DNA from: Anaerolineae bacterium
GTDB taxonomy: Bacteria > Chloroflexota > Anaerolineae > Anaerolineales > UBA4823
Reading direction: 5' to 3'
Length of the DNA: 64,000 bases
Assembly (NCBI GenBank): GCA_003327455.1
Contig: QOQU01000012.1
Span: 1-64,000, forward strand
Shown here: positions 36,672 through 47,181 of the stretch, piece after piece
How positions within the stretch are numbered: position 1 is the stretch's first letter
How the letters are laid out: every line of letters begins with the position of its first letter
Notes under the pieces: model-generated
What the model saw: only the letters and a program-made list of their open reading frames with translations
Told to the model about the DNA's origin: nothing
Database searches by the model: none
Made by a program: the position numbers and the translations under genes

Positions 36672-37595
36672 ATGAAAAAATCAACCCTTCTGCGTAAAGC
36701 CATCCTGGAGCGCCGCGCCGTCGTTGTGCCAGGCTGCCATGATGCCCTCTCCGCAAAAATCATTCAAGAAGCGGGGTTTGAAGCCGTGCAGGTTTCTGGT
36801 TTCGGTTTAGCAGGCTCGTTCTTATGTAAACCAGATGTTGGTCTGATGCAAATGAAAGACATTCTTGACATTACCGCAAACATCGTCCAGGCAGTGGACA
36901 TCCCGGTGATGGCGGATTTGGACACCGGAGGCGGTAATGCCATCAATACCGCCGAGAATGTCAAAAAAGTTATCCAGATGGGAGCTGCCGGCGCAAATAT
37001 CGAGGATCAAGTCTTCCCCAAACGGTGCGGTCACCTTGCCGGGAAAGAAGTGATTCCCGTTGAAGAGATGGAAGGGAAGCTGCGCGCAGCAGTTGAAGTT
37101 CGTAACGCGCTCGATCCGGATTTTGTGCTGAATGCCCGCACCGATGCTTACGCAGTTGAGGGCTTTGAAGCCGCTCTGGAGCGCTGCAACCGGTACCTGG
37201 AGGCTGGCGCCGACCTTGCCTTTATTGATGGCATTCACTCTCGCGCCGAAATCGAAATCGCCGTTCAAAGGCTGCGCGGCCCGCTCTCAGTCAACCTGAT
37301 GGATGGCATTACGGGAGTTAAAACGGAACTCATCCCGATCCCCGAGTTAGCCAGGATGGGAGTTGGCAGGGTATCGATCCCGATCGCCTCGATCCTGGTT
37401 GCCCATCGTGCCCTCACGGAATTTTTCACGGCTCTCAAAGCCTCTCCCTCAGGAGTTCTCGCTGGTCAAACCAGTTGGATTACTTCATTTGAAACATTTA
37501 CCGACTTTGTGGGTTTAAGGGAATATCGGGCGCAAGAAGAAGCTTATTTGCCCTCCTGTACAATCGAAACCAAATACCGTGGTACATGGAATTAA
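36672..37595 (+). CDS. Isocitrate lyase/PEP mutase family carboxylyase
   Basis: A 307-residue barrel enzyme of the family of methylisocitrate lyase (PrpB), 2,3-dimethylmalate lyase and oxaloacetate decarboxylase. Metal-binding ADLDTGGGN near residue 78, IEDQ near 114 and the lyase loop KRCGH near 119 are present, and NARTDA near 155. KRCGH points to cleavage of a methylisocitrate- or dimethylmalate-like acid rather than PEP mutase chemistry. It lies 28 bases after the dehydrogenase and 15 before the hydratase. Confidence 0.9.
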   Translation: MKKSTLLRKAILERRAVVVPGCHDALSAKIIQEAGFEAVQVSGFGLAGSFLCKPDVGLMQMKDILDITANIVQAVDIPVMADLDTGGGNAINTAENVKKVIQMGAAGANIEDQVFPKRCGHLAGKEVIPVEEMEGKLRAAVEVRNALDPDFVLNARTDAYAVEGFEAALERCNRYLEAGADLAFIDGIHSRAEIEIAVQRLRGPLSVNLMDGITGVKTELIPIPELARMGVGRVSIPIASILVAHRALTEFFTALKASPSGVLAGQTSWITSFETFTDFVGLREYRAQEEAYLPSCTIETKYRGTWN

Positions 37596-37610
37596 CTTGG
37601 AGGTAGACCA

Positions 37611-38924
37611 ATGGGCATGACAATGGTAGAAAAAATTCTTGCCAGAGCCACCGATCGGGCGCAAGTTTTCCCCGGCGAGGTGCTCGAACCGCGCGTCGAT
37701 CTGGCAATGTCGCATGAAAATTCTGCCCTGGTGATCAATCAATTCCAGGAAATCTTTAAAGGCACAGGATTGGAAGCCAGAGTTTGGGACCCGTCCAAAC
37801 TGGCGATTATTTTCGATCACCGCGTCCCCGCCGAAAGCGCCAAAACTGCCACCAATCAGAAAAAGATTCGCCAGTTTGTTCGCCAGCAAGGCATCCAAAA
37901 ATTTCACGATATTCGCGGCGACGAAGGAGGCATCTGTCATCAGGTGTTAGCCGAATCCGGGTATGTCTTGCCGGGTTATGTCGTTGTGGGAACCGATAGC
38001 CATACCACCACCCATGGCGCTTTAGGAGCATTTGCTTTCGGAATTGGCGCCACCGAAATGGCGAGTGTCTGGACTTTGGGGCGAGTGCTGAATGTCGAGG
38101 TACCGGCTACCATCAAAGTGATCCTGCGCGGCAAAATTCCCCCTTTTGTTGGCGCCAAAGATGTCATTTTAGCGCTGATCGGTAAAATCACCGCCCAGGG
38201 AGCAAATTTTAAAGTGTTGGAATTTCACGGCGATACCGTTCGGCGTCTGCCCACTTCTGGTAGATTAACTCTCTGCAACATGGCAATTGAAGCCGGCGCT
38301 ACCAGTGGGATCGTCCCTCCGGATGAGGAAACCTGGCGGTATTTGCGCAGCGAATGTGGCATTACCGAACAGACGATGGATATCTCCCCCGATCCCGATG
38401 CCACCTATGCAGAAGTTGTCGAACTGGATGTCTCATCGCTAACGCCGATGGTGGCTTTCCCTCACACGGTGGACAACGTCAAGTCCATCGAAGATGCCTA
38501 TGGGATTGCGGTGGATCAGATTATGATCGGCTCGTGCACCAATGGGCGATTGGACGATATCGAAATTGCGGCAAAGATTTTACGTGGCAAGAAAATTGCC
38601 CGCACGGTGCGTCTGCTCGTCTTTCCGGCTTCTTATCGCATTTATCATCAAGCCCTCGAGAAAGGCTTTATCAAAGATTTACTGGAGGCCGGCGCCGTGG
38701 TCATGAACCCCGGTTGTGGGCCATGTCTCGGTGTCCACGAAGGCGTGCTGGGGGATGGCGAGGTGGGCTTATCCACCACCAATCGCAATTTCAAGGGACG
38801 CATGGGCAACCCAAACGCCGAGGTCTACCTCTGCTCACCGGCTGTGGCGGCGGCCAGCGCCCTGAGCGGCGTGATCACCGACCCACGCCAGATTGACCTC
38901 CCTGCCCTGGAAAACACACCCTGA
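37611..38924 (+). CDS. LeuC/homoaconitase-type hydratase, large subunit
   Basis: Aconitase-superfamily 4Fe-4S dehydratase large subunit of the bacterial/archaeal LeuC-HacA type, 437 residues. The cluster ligands are in IGSCTNG (near residue 305) and NPGCGPCLG (near 367), with DSHTTTHGALGAF near 128. Possible reactions: isopropylmalate, homocitrate, citrate, citramalate or dimethylmaleate hydration. GGAGG lies seven bases before the ATG. Its small subunit follows after ten bases. Lack of leuA or leuB-like partners favours something other than leucine synthesis. Confidence 0.92.
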   Translation: MGMTMVEKILARATDRAQVFPGEVLEPRVDLAMSHENSALVINQFQEIFKGTGLEARVWDPSKLAIIFDHRVPAESAKTATNQKKIRQFVRQQGIQKFHDIRGDEGGICHQVLAESGYVLPGYVVVGTDSHTTTHGALGAFAFGIGATEMASVWTLGRVLNVEVPATIKVILRGKIPPFVGAKDVILALIGKITAQGANFKVLEFHGDTVRRLPTSGRLTLCNMAIEAGATSGIVPPDEETWRYLRSECGITEQTMDISPDPDATYAEVVELDVSSLTPMVAFPHTVDNVKSIEDAYGIAVDQIMIGSCTNGRLDDIEIAAKILRGKKIARTVRLLVFPASYRIYHQALEKGFIKDLLEAGAVVMNPGCGPCLGVHEGVLGDGEVGLSTTNRNFKGRMGNPNAEVYLCSPAVAAASALSGVITDPRQIDLPALENTP

Positions 38925-38934
38925 GGAGATACAC

Positions 38935-39429
38935 ATGGCAAAGGTTGTTCTCACCCTCGGAGATGACATCTCAACCGATCACATTTATCCCGGGCGCTAC
39001 ATGGCAACCGTCTTGCCCACTGAAACGCCCCAATATGCCTTCGCCGACTATCCGTTGAATAAAAAGCTCAATAGCGGTCAGATTGCCCCGCAAAGCATCA
39101 TCGTGGCGGGCGAAAACTTCGGTTGCGGCTCCTCGCGCGAACAGGCGGTCTCCGCCCTGAAAGGCTGGGAACTGGTGATTATCGCCAGGAGCTTTGCGCG
39201 CATTTTCTTCCAAAACGCCATCAATCTCGGCTTGCGGGTAGTGATCTGTCCGCAGATCGAAGCAAACGAGGGAGATGAATTAGAAATCACCGAGTGCGAG
39301 TTAATCAATCACACCAGCGGGAGGCGTTTTGCGATCCTCCCCTTACCGCCGGCTCGCCAGGCGATCATCGAAGCCGGCGGCTTGATCGCCTACACACGCA
39401 AACGCCTTCTGGAAGAGCGGCAGGCGTAG
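38935..39429 (+). CDS. LeuD/homoaconitase-type hydratase, small subunit
   Basis: Swivel-domain subunit of the hydratase, 164 residues. The catalytic-loop motif GENFGCGSSREQA near residue 60, ARSFARIFFQNAINLGL and the early DDISTDHIYPGRY are diagnostic. GAGGAG lies six bases before the ATG at 38935; a longer frame from 38893 would overlap the large subunit. The DDISTDHIYPGRYM segment that contributes to substrate specificity differs in length among LeuD, HacB and DmdB, so modelling it could identify the substrate. Confidence 0.92.
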   Translation: MAKVVLTLGDDISTDHIYPGRYMATVLPTETPQYAFADYPLNKKLNSGQIAPQSIIVAGENFGCGSSREQAVSALKGWELVIIARSFARIFFQNAINLGLRVVICPQIEANEGDELEITECELINHTSGRRFAILPLPPARQAIIEAGGLIAYTRKRLLEERQA

Positions 39430-39477
39430 TAAACCCTTAGCACTGGCTTCAGGAGGTTTCATCCTTGTCAGTGAAGA

Positions 39478-39915
39478 TTAATTTTGGACTTCCCCAATCC
39501 AGTGCGCCCAATGCACGCTCTGATCCTTTAGGGCGTTAATCAGGCGCTGATCGGCGCTCCACAGCTCTGCTTGCAAACGCTCCGCCAAAGCCACATACTG
39601 GGCATTCAGTGCGTTACCCTGTCCCAGCCGCGCAGCCCAGCGCAGGGCAGCACGGTGGGTTGCAACGTCTGGAACAACCCGCTCGATCTGCAATGCCAGC
39701 AAATCCTCCATAAACTCTGCAGCTTCTTGAGGGCGGATCGCACCTAGCTGAACGGCCCGCTGAAAGCCGCTCAAACATTCGTACTCCCACAACATGGGTG
39801 CCCAGAGCACGTCGCGCCGCTCTAACAGGCGATCCATCAGCCGATGGGCTTGCTCAGAGTATGGCAGGCGCAAGAACAAAGCCAGGGCAAGATTGGCATC
39901 GATCACAACTGCCAT
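39478..39915 (-). CDS. VapC-type PIN-domain ribonuclease toxin
   Basis: A 145-residue PIN protein. Catalytic acids are visible in VVIDANLALALFL (Asp6), the WEYE segment near 43 and the SADQRLINAL region near 122, so it looks intact. The start overlaps the end of a short frame (39903-39977) that resembles an antitoxin tail. Neutralising antitoxin therefore may be incomplete. It converges with the hydratase operon. Confidence 0.88.
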   Translation of the reverse strand: MAVVIDANLALALFLRLPYSEQAHRLMDRLLERRDVLWAPMLWEYECLSGFQRAVQLGAIRPQEAAEFMEDLLALQIERVVPDVATHRAALRWAARLGQGNALNAQYVALAERLQAELWSADQRLINALKDQSVHWAHWIGEVQN

Positions 39916-39977
39916 ACTCGATCCATCTCGTCATCCCGCTCTTGACGGTTTACATGGACTAAATCCAGTTCAATCAC
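39903..39977 (-). pseudogene. Truncated antitoxin frame before vapC
   Basis: A 24-codon frame reading IELDLVHVNRQERDDEMDRV, overlapping vapC by 13 bases as antitoxin genes do. In-frame stop codons and a palindromic repeat (39992-40007) lie just upstream, so the N-terminal DNA-binding part is missing. A TACAAT box (39989-39984) ends six bases before the GTG, so the remnant may still be transcribed leaderlessly with vapC. Confidence 0.4.
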
Positions 39978-39991
39978 CGTAAAATTGTAGG

Positions 39992-40007
39992 ACAGCCTTC
40001 AGGCTGT
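39992..40007. repeat. Short palindrome of the dispersed family
   Basis: ACAGCCT-tc-AGGCTGT, perfect 7-bp arms, the same core as in the repeats at 20943-21115. The remaining intergenic DNA to 40165 shows no gene. Confidence 0.6.
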
Positions 40008-40165
40008 GACTATAAATATTTGGATTTTAGTGTTGCTCAAACGGTCTCTAGGAATTCACCAGGCTGAAAAACCTGTTCGATATTATTTTCTCTGATTAAG
40101 ATTAATGTCTAAAAAACCTGACAAAATCAACAAGAAAAGGGGGATATTTTTGGATAAAAATGCAC

Positions 40166-40193
40166 TTGACCTCCTCAGTTTCAAATCTATAAT
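40166..40193 (+). promoter_or_regulatory. Promoter of the Rrf2-cysK-metY-metA unit
   Basis: TTGACC (40166-40171), 16-base spacer, TATAAT (40188-40193). Confidence 0.7.
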
Positions 40194-40200
40194 CACGACC

Positions 40201-40216
40201 AATATAATCGTATATT
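40201..40216. promoter_or_regulatory. Operator-like dyad at the start of the Rrf2 transcript
   Basis: AATATA-ATCG-TATATT, perfect 6-bp arms, lying eight bases after the -10 box over the expected transcription start. A good candidate for autoregulation by the Rrf2 protein. Confidence 0.5.
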
Positions 40217-40228
40217 CAGGAAACTGCG

Positions 40229-40693
40229 ATGAAGCTTTCCAAAAAGTGTGATTATGCTCTGCGTGCCCTGATGACTCTGGTTGAGAGTTATGGGCAAGAC
40301 CCCATCTCCATTCGTGAGCTGGCACAGCGCAACGCCATTCCAAAACGCTTTCTGGAACACATCATGCTTGATCTGAAAGCCAAAGGTTGGGTCACCAGCC
40401 TGCCTGGTAAGAACGGCGGCTATGTTCTGGCCAAAAGCCCCGATCAGATTTCGATGGGTGAGGTGGTGCGCTACTTTGATGGACTCCTGGCACCGATTCA
40501 CTGTGTTTCCATCCATCATTACCAGGCCTGTCCGCTCGAACCAACCTGCCGCTTTCGGCGCATCTTGCTCGTCATCCGTAATGAGATCGCTCATCTGCTC
40601 GACCAGACCAGCTTATCCATTGCCTATAGCGGTCAACCGGTCATGCGCCGCGAAGTCTTCGACGAGGCGCTGGTTGGCGGGGCGGGCATCTGA
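40229..40693 (+). CDS. Rrf2-family transcriptional regulator
   Basis: A 154-residue winged-helix regulator of the IscR/CymR/NsrR group: MKLSKKCDYALRAL, AIPKRFLEHIMLDLKAKGWV and GKNGGYVLAK are diagnostic. Three cysteines follow in HCVSIHHYQACPLEPTCRF (C-x8-C-x5-C), close to the cluster ligands of IscR-type proteins, so Fe-S sensing is possible. Position before cysK, metY and metA suggests control of sulfur amino-acid synthesis, the role of CymR in Bacillus. Confidence 0.92.
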   Translation: MKLSKKCDYALRALMTLVESYGQDPISIRELAQRNAIPKRFLEHIMLDLKAKGWVTSLPGKNGGYVLAKSPDQISMGEVVRYFDGLLAPIHCVSIHHYQACPLEPTCRFRRILLVIRNEIAHLLDQTSLSIAYSGQPVMRREVFDEALVGGAGI

Positions 40694-40732
40694 CACTCAC
40701 CCTTCCAGACAACTTATTCAAGAGGTAAACCT

Positions 40733-41671
40733 ATGGCAAAAATAGCAAATGATGTCACAGAATTAATCGGCAACACCCCCCTCGTGCGTTTGAACCGCGT
40801 CACGGTCGGATGTCAGGCAGAAGTGGTCGCCAAGCTCGAATTTTATAACCCCGCCAAAAGTGTGAAGGACCGCATCGGGTTTTCGATGATCGAAGCTGCC
40901 GAAAAGGACGGCAGGCTAACGAAAGATAAGATCATTGTCGAACCAACCAGCGGCAATACCGGAATTGCTCTGGCGATGGTTGCGGCTGCCAAAGGCTATA
41001 AGCTCATCCTCTTCATGCCCGAAACAATGTCGAAAGAGCGACGCATTCTCTTACGCGCCTATGGGGCTGAACTGGTTTTGACCCCTGGTGCGGAAGGAAT
41101 GGGGGGAGCGATTCAGCGCGCCGAAGAACTGGTTAACTCGGATCCTGAACGATATTTCCTGCCTCAACAGTTCAAGAACCCCGCCAATCCCGAAATCCAT
41201 CGCAAGACCACCGCTGAGGAAATCTGGCGCGATACCGACGGACGAGTGGATGTCGTTGTGGCAGGGGTTGGCACAGGCGGCACCATTACCGGCGTCGGCG
41301 AGGTTTTGAAAGCCCGCAAACCTTCCGTGCGCATGGTGGCTGTCGAACCCGATGCTTCACCCGTACTTTCGGGAGGGGAAAAAGGGCCTCACCCCATTCA
41401 AGGCATTGGGGCAGGGTTTATTCCCGATGTCCTGAACACCCAGATATATGATGAAGTGATCCGCGTCCGAAATGAAGATGCCTTTGAGACAGCCCGCCGG
41501 GTTGCCCGCGAAGAGGGCTTGCTGATCGGCATTTCGGCTGGGGCAGCCACCTGGGCTGCTTTGCAGGTAGCGAAACGACCTCAAAACGTTGGCAAGCTAA
41601 TCGTCGTGATCATCCCCTCCTTTGGCGAACGCTACCTTTCCACGGCTCTGTATGCTGACCTTGCTGATTGA
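40733..41671 (+). CDS. cysK: Cysteine synthase (O-acetylserine sulfhydrylase)
   Basis: PLP enzyme making cysteine from O-acetylserine and sulfide. The 312 residues show GNTPLVRL, the PLP lysine in SVKDR (Lys45), [11 protein letters not shown] near 70 and the phosphate loop GTGGTITG near 178. Length and order match CysK rather than cystathionine beta-synthase. Between the Rrf2 regulator (39-base gap) and metY. Confidence 0.95.
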   Translation: MAKIANDVTELIGNTPLVRLNRVTVGCQAEVVAKLEFYNPAKSVKDRIGFSMIEAAEKDGRLTKDKIIVEPTSGNTGIALAMVAAAKGYKLILFMPETMSKERRILLRAYGAELVLTPGAEGMGGAIQRAEELVNSDPERYFLPQQFKNPANPEIHRKTTAEEIWRDTDGRVDVVVAGVGTGGTITGVGEVLKARKPSVRMVAVEPDASPVLSGGEKGPHPIQGIGAGFIPDVLNTQIYDEVIRVRNEDAFETARRVAREEGLLIGISAGAATWAALQVAKRPQNVGKLIVVIIPSFGERYLSTALYADLAD

Positions 41672-41686
41672 ATGTGATCTGGCTAA

Positions 41687-43003
<1,317 letters not shown>

Positions 43004-43067
43004 AGCAGACCAAAACGATCTCGCACCCCTGATACGGTTTATCTTCAACGGAAAGGCAGGTGAAACA

Positions 43068-44006
43068 ATGCCCGTCATCATTCCCTCCACGCTTCCGGCG
43101 CGCGAAATTCTGCAAAAGGAGAATATCTTTGTCATGGGCGAAGAACGCGCTCTACATCAAGACATTCGCCCACTGGAACTGGCAATCTTGAATCTGATGC
43201 CCACCAAGGTCGCTACCGAAACGCAACTCTTGCGGCTGGTCGGGAACAGTCCCTTACAGGTGAAAATCACTCTGTTGCATACCGCAACTTACGAGAGTAA
43301 AAATACCTCTGCTGAACACCTGCTCAACCACTACAAGACCTTCTCGCAGATTCAGAAGCGTAAGTTCGATGGACTCATTATCACCGGTGCCCCGGTCGAG
43401 CAAATGGAGTTTGAAGAGGTGGACTATTGGGAAGAACTGAAAGACATTATGGATTGGGCTGAAGAAAGCGTCGAATCTACCTTCTATCTCTGCTGGGGCG
43501 CTCAAGCCGGGTTATATCACCGCTATGGGATTCCCAAGTATCCTCTACCGCGAAAGATGTTTGGCGTATTTGAGCATAAACCCTTAATCCGCACGGCTAA
43601 ACTCTTGCGCGGCTTCGACGATGTCTTCTATGCCCCTCATTCCCGCCATACCGAAGTGCGCCGTGAGGATATCGAAAAGGTCAATGAAATCGAAATTCTT
43701 TCCGAATCGGATGAGGCCGGAATCTATATCGTAGCCAGCAAAGACGGTCGGCATATCTTTGTGACCGGGCATTCCGAGTATGACCCTTTAACTTTGAAAA
43801 GCGAATATGAACGCGATCTGGCGAAAGGTTTACCGATAGACATTCCAAAGAATTATTTCCCCAATGACGACCCTTCTCGTCCGCCGATCGTGCGCTGGCG
43901 TGGGCACTCCAACCTGCTCTACACGAACTGGTTGAATTATTACGTCTATCAGGTAACCCCCTACGATCTAAATCAAATCCCGAAGGGGATATACACAGAT
44001 TTTTAG
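43068..44006 (+). CDS. metA: Homoserine O-acetyltransferase (MetA type)
   Basis: Acylates homoserine in methionine synthesis. The 312-residue MetA-fold protein has the catalytic Cys142 in LCWGAQAG and His in TGHSEYDP. Residue 111, which sets the acyl donor, is Glu ([15 protein letters not shown]); Glu is known to specify acetyl-CoA whereas Gly specifies succinyl-CoA. Acetyl use agrees with the adjacent metY. Last gene of the cluster. Confidence 0.95.
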   Translation: MPVIIPSTLPAREILQKENIFVMGEERALHQDIRPLELAILNLMPTKVATETQLLRLVGNSPLQVKITLLHTATYESKNTSAEHLLNHYKTFSQIQKRKFDGLIITGAPVEQMEFEEVDYWEELKDIMDWAEESVESTFYLCWGAQAGLYHRYGIPKYPLPRKMFGVFEHKPLIRTAKLLRGFDDVFYAPHSRHTEVRREDIEKVNEIEILSESDEAGIYIVASKDGRHIFVTGHSEYDPLTLKSEYERDLAKGLPIDIPKNYFPNDDPSRPPIVRWRGHSNLLYTNWLNYYVYQVTPYDLNQIPKGIYTDF

Positions 44007-44014
44007 GGGTAGCA

Positions 44015-44028
44015 CAGGCTTAAGCCTG
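44015..44028. repeat. Palindrome CAGGCTTAAGCCTG
   Basis: Perfect 14-bp palindrome nine bases after the metA stop, member of the dispersed family; may serve as a transcript end. Similar short cores occur at 44203-44214 (GGGCT-tg-AGCCC) and 44532-44543 (GGGCT-ga-AGCCC). AGTCGGC/GCCGACT form another hairpin near 44147-44165. Confidence 0.6.
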
Positions 44029-44406
44029 ATGGTACGCAACGAACACAGCCCTGGCATAGTGGCACAGTCTTAATGTAGCTTGAGAATTTAATTCGGCAAT
44101 TTTTCTTCTTCGGCGTCGGGATCAATCCCCTGCCTCAGTCCAGAAAAGTCGGCTGGAAGCCGACTCTGAATACGCTTGAGCGGATTTTCATGTACTGAGC
44201 AGGGGCTTGAGCCCATTCAAATGGATACCGCTGCGCGCTTGACTCCCTCCAGCAGAGCTTTCTCCTCGCCGCTTGAAGTATTACACTAGGAAAAGGATGA
44301 CGGAAATAATTTCTTGAACCTTATCAGCCTGTGGGGAGTAACATTTCGCACAGACTGAACGCCTGTGCTACGGGTTGGCTTTCAGCGTGGGGGGAGGCAG
44401 GGAGGA

Positions 44407-44584
44407 ACGCCGACCTTCGGTCGGTAGAGTCGGACAGAGACCAGGCGTAGCTTGGCGGTACTCCTCAGCGCCGACCTGCGGTCGGTCAAAGGATACCAGG
44501 CGCAACCTAGCGGTGCGAGCTGAGGAGCAACGGGCTGAAGCCCATGCTACAAAAGCGGCGGTTAATAGGCGCCGCCTGGCGGTA
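44407..44584. repeat. Structured imperfect repeats before pgi
   Basis: Two imperfect 61-bp units start with GCCGACCT(T/G)CGGTCGG hairpins (44409 and 44470) and end with an 18-bp motif AGGCG..(T/C)..GCGGT; a third copy of that motif alone is at 44567-44584. The second unit is bracketed by CTCCTCAG (44461-44468) and CTGAGGAG (44520-44527), a perfect inverted pair. The 670-base region 44007-44676 has no convincing gene: a frame across it reads straight through hairpins. Confidence 0.65.
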
Positions 44585-44664
44585 CGTTTCCTGACAAGCG
44601 TCATCATGTCTCTTCCGGGCGGGCAGCTTCTCAAAGCAAGTCAGACAGAAGCTCAATTTTGTTT

Positions 44665-44670
44665 TACAAT
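44665..44670 (+). promoter_or_regulatory. -10 box at a leaderless pgi start
   Basis: TACAAT followed by exactly six bases and the ATG of pgi, no ribosome-binding site. Confidence 0.5.
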
Positions 44671-44676
44671 TAGGGC

Positions 44677-46401
44677 ATGAATGCCCAACACACTCAATGG
44701 ATTAACGAGACCCTCGAACAACTTCAAAGAACACGGGTTATCCCGCGCCTTTGGGCTCACGATCACACGCTCTGGAGTTCAGAACCCACCGAAATCACCA
44801 ACCGTCTGGGATGGTTGCACTGCACTGAATGGATGCCGAACCGCCTTCACCAACTCACCGCTCTGGTCAAGGGATTACAAAAAGAAAACTACCGTCAGGC
44901 GGTTTTATTGGGCATGGGGGGTTCCAGCCTTGCCCCTCAGGTTTTTCGCCAGGTTTTCGGTGTTCAGGAAGGCTTTCTCGATCTAAGGGTAATTGACACA
45001 ACCGACCCGGATACCATTACCCGGGAGGCAGAGCACTTAGATTATCGCCGCACCATTTTTATCGTTTCAACAAAATCCGGCGGTACCGTCGAAACATTTT
45101 CCCTGTTTCGCTATTTCTATAACCGTTGCCTCAGCGAATTGCCCGAGAATGAAATTGGTGCTCACTTCCTTGCCATCACCGATCCTGGCAGCACCCTTGC
45201 AGAACTGGCCGAAAAACTGCGTTTCCGAGCCCTCTTTTTGAACGACCCGAACATTGGCGGGCGCTATTCTGCCCTTTCTCTTTTTGGGATGCTACCGGCT
45301 GCTCTGGTGGGGGTTGATTTGCATACTTTTTTAGAGCAAGCCGCTCAGGCGGTGCAGCAAAGCCAGGAGGAAACCCTTACCCCTGAATGTCAAAATCCAG
45401 CCGCAATGTTAGGCGCAGCTATCGGCGCAATGGCTTTGCATGGTAAGGATAAGATAACATTCCTGACGTCACCAAGCCTGGAAAGCTTTGGTGACTGGGT
45501 GGAACAACTGCTTGCAGAGAGCAGCGGCAAATCTGGCAAAGGCATCCTACCGGTTGTGCGCGAGCCAGTTGGCAATCCCGAAGAATATGGCTCAGATCGC
45601 TTTTTTGTTTATTTGCGCCTGAACGGTGAGGAAACCTATGACAATCTCACCCTTGCTCTCCAGGATAGAGGTCATCCGGTGCTGATTTTACCCCTGGCGG
45701 GTCGCTATAACCTTGCGGAACAATTCTTTTATTGGGAGATGGCAACCGCTATTGCCTGTCACCTGCTCGGTGTACATCCCTTTGATCAACCCAATGTAGA
45801 AGAGACCAAAGCCCTTACTCGCCAGCTTATTGCGGCATTCAGGGAGAAAGGCAAGCTTACGAGCACCAAGCCCGACTTTTATAACGAGAGCGTTGAGGTC
45901 TTTGGAATAACTGCCACCGCCAGTCCGGACGAAGCCTTGCAAAGGTTTTTAGCCCATGCTGCTCCCCCAGCCTACATTGCCATTCAGGCATTTTTACCTT
46001 ACACCGCTGAAATCGATCAGGCACTTCAAACCTTGCGAGCAGCCCTGCGCCGGCAAACGAGGTGCGCAGTCACCCTGGGGTACGGCCCGCGCTATCTCCA
46101 CTCAACGGGTCAACTCCACAAAGGCGATGCCGGCAATGGCACTTTTGTTCAATTCACCTGTGATCCGCAAGGAAACGATCTGCCCATTCCAGACGAGTTC
46201 GGATCGTCACACGCCAGTCTTTGTTTTGGCGACTTGAAGCTTGCCCAAGCCCTGGGCGATCAACAGGCATTGCTCAATCAAGGACGGCGCGTCCTGCGTT
46301 TTCATCTCAAAAAGGATTTGTCTCATAATATTCTCTCTCTTATCCCAAAGGATTTGCCTGAAAGCAATACCCCTCCGGCTGATCCTGCTGGAGGAAATTA
46401 G
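44677..46401 (+). CDS. pgi: Glucose-6-phosphate isomerase
   Basis: Interconverts glucose-6-phosphate and fructose-6-phosphate. The 574-residue protein has two SIS domains: LLGMGGSSLAPQVF near 87 and STKSGGTVET near 138, then DRFFVYLRL and the C-terminal HSTGQLHKGDAGNGTFVQF near 475. It resembles the isomerase half of bacterial transaldolase/PGI fusions more than the classical enzyme. The start lacks a Shine-Dalgarno site and seems leaderless. ribA follows after 24 bases. Confidence 0.85.
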   Translation: MNAQHTQWINETLEQLQRTRVIPRLWAHDHTLWSSEPTEITNRLGWLHCTEWMPNRLHQLTALVKGLQKENYRQAVLLGMGGSSLAPQVFRQVFGVQEGFLDLRVIDTTDPDTITREAEHLDYRRTIFIVSTKSGGTVETFSLFRYFYNRCLSELPENEIGAHFLAITDPGSTLAELAEKLRFRALFLNDPNIGGRYSALSLFGMLPAALVGVDLHTFLEQAAQAVQQSQEETLTPECQNPAAMLGAAIGAMALHGKDKITFLTSPSLESFGDWVEQLLAESSGKSGKGILPVVREPVGNPEEYGSDRFFVYLRLNGEETYDNLTLALQDRGHPVLILPLAGRYNLAEQFFYWEMATAIACHLLGVHPFDQPNVEETKALTRQLIAAFREKGKLTSTKPDFYNESVEVFGITATASPDEALQRFLAHAAPPAYIAIQAFLPYTAEIDQALQTLRAALRRQTRCAVTLGYGPRYLHSTGQLHKGDAGNGTFVQFTCDPQGNDLPIPDEFGSSHASLCFGDLKLAQALGDQQALLNQGRRVLRFHLKKDLSHNILSLIPKDLPESNTPPADPAGGN

Positions 46402-46425
46402 GCTTCGCGCAAAATGGGAGGCAAA

Positions 46426-47181
46426 ATGGCGCTGACACCCGAACAAATTCACGAATTAATCAACGAGGACCACGAACACTGCTGCGACGGTTATGGACCA
46501 GAGCAGATCTGTGTACGAATTGTCGCCATTGCCGAATTGCCCAGTCGCTTTGGCAAATTTCACGTTGTGGCTTTTTACAACAACCGGGATGGCAAGGAAC
46601 ATGCTGCGCTGGTGCACGGGGATGTGCTGGGTGCGGAAAACGTGCCGGTCCGCATCCATTCAGAGTGCCTGACCGGAGATGTGTTTGGCTCTTTACGCTG
46701 TGATTGCCGCGACCAATTGGAGACCGCTCTGCAAACCATCGGGCAAATGGAAAACGGCATCCTGCTCTACTTGCGCCAGGAAGGTCGTGGCATCGGCTTT
46801 ATCAACAAAATTCGCGCTTATAGTTTACAGGATCACGGTTTAGATACCGTGGAAGCCAATTTAGCGCTCGGTTTTCGGGATGACGAACGCGAATACTGGA
46901 TTGCCGCGCACATGCTGGATTCCTTACGGGTGCGCTCCATCCGCCTGATGACCAATAACCCCCGCAAAATCGAGGAATTGAAACAGTATGGTATCCGTAT
47001 CACCGAACGCATTCCCCTGATCATCCCCCCTAATCCATACAACGAGTTCTACCTGAAAACCAAAGCTGTGAAATCCGGACATTACATTGACCCAAATGGA
47101 AAACGGCACTTGCAAGAGCAGATTGATCTGCCCCTCATCAAAGGCATGCGGCTGGATTCGAGCGATTTTGGAGAGGAATAA
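46426..47181 (+). CDS. ribA: GTP cyclohydrolase II
   Basis: First enzyme of riboflavin synthesis, opening GTP to the diaminopyrimidine. The 251-residue protein carries the zinc ligands C81, C92 and C94 ([14 protein letters not shown]), the catalytic [10 protein letters not shown] near 118 and [10 protein letters not shown] near 183. It is a stand-alone RibA without the RibB domain, with a 30-residue N-terminal extension containing HEHCC. GGGAGG lies four bases before the ATG at 46426; an ATG at 46414 overlaps that site. Overlaps the next gene by one base. Confidence 0.93.
   Translation: MALTPEQIHELINEDHEHCCDGYGPEQICVRIVAIAELPSRFGKFHVVAFYNNRDGKEHAALVHGDVLGAENVPVRIHSECLTGDVFGSLRCDCRDQLETALQTIGQMENGILLYLRQEGRGIGFINKIRAYSLQDHGLDTVEANLALGFRDDEREYWIAAHMLDSLRVRSIRLMTNNPRKIEELKQYGIRITERIPLIIPPNPYNEFYLKTKAVKSGHYIDPNGKRHLQEQIDLPLIKGMRLDSSDFGEE

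Noticed and set aside
44375-44680. A 101-codon frame running through the repeat region before pgi
   Set aside because: Arises because the palindromic repeats lack stops; composition is Arg/Ala-rich, it contains the repeat units, and no start signal is present.
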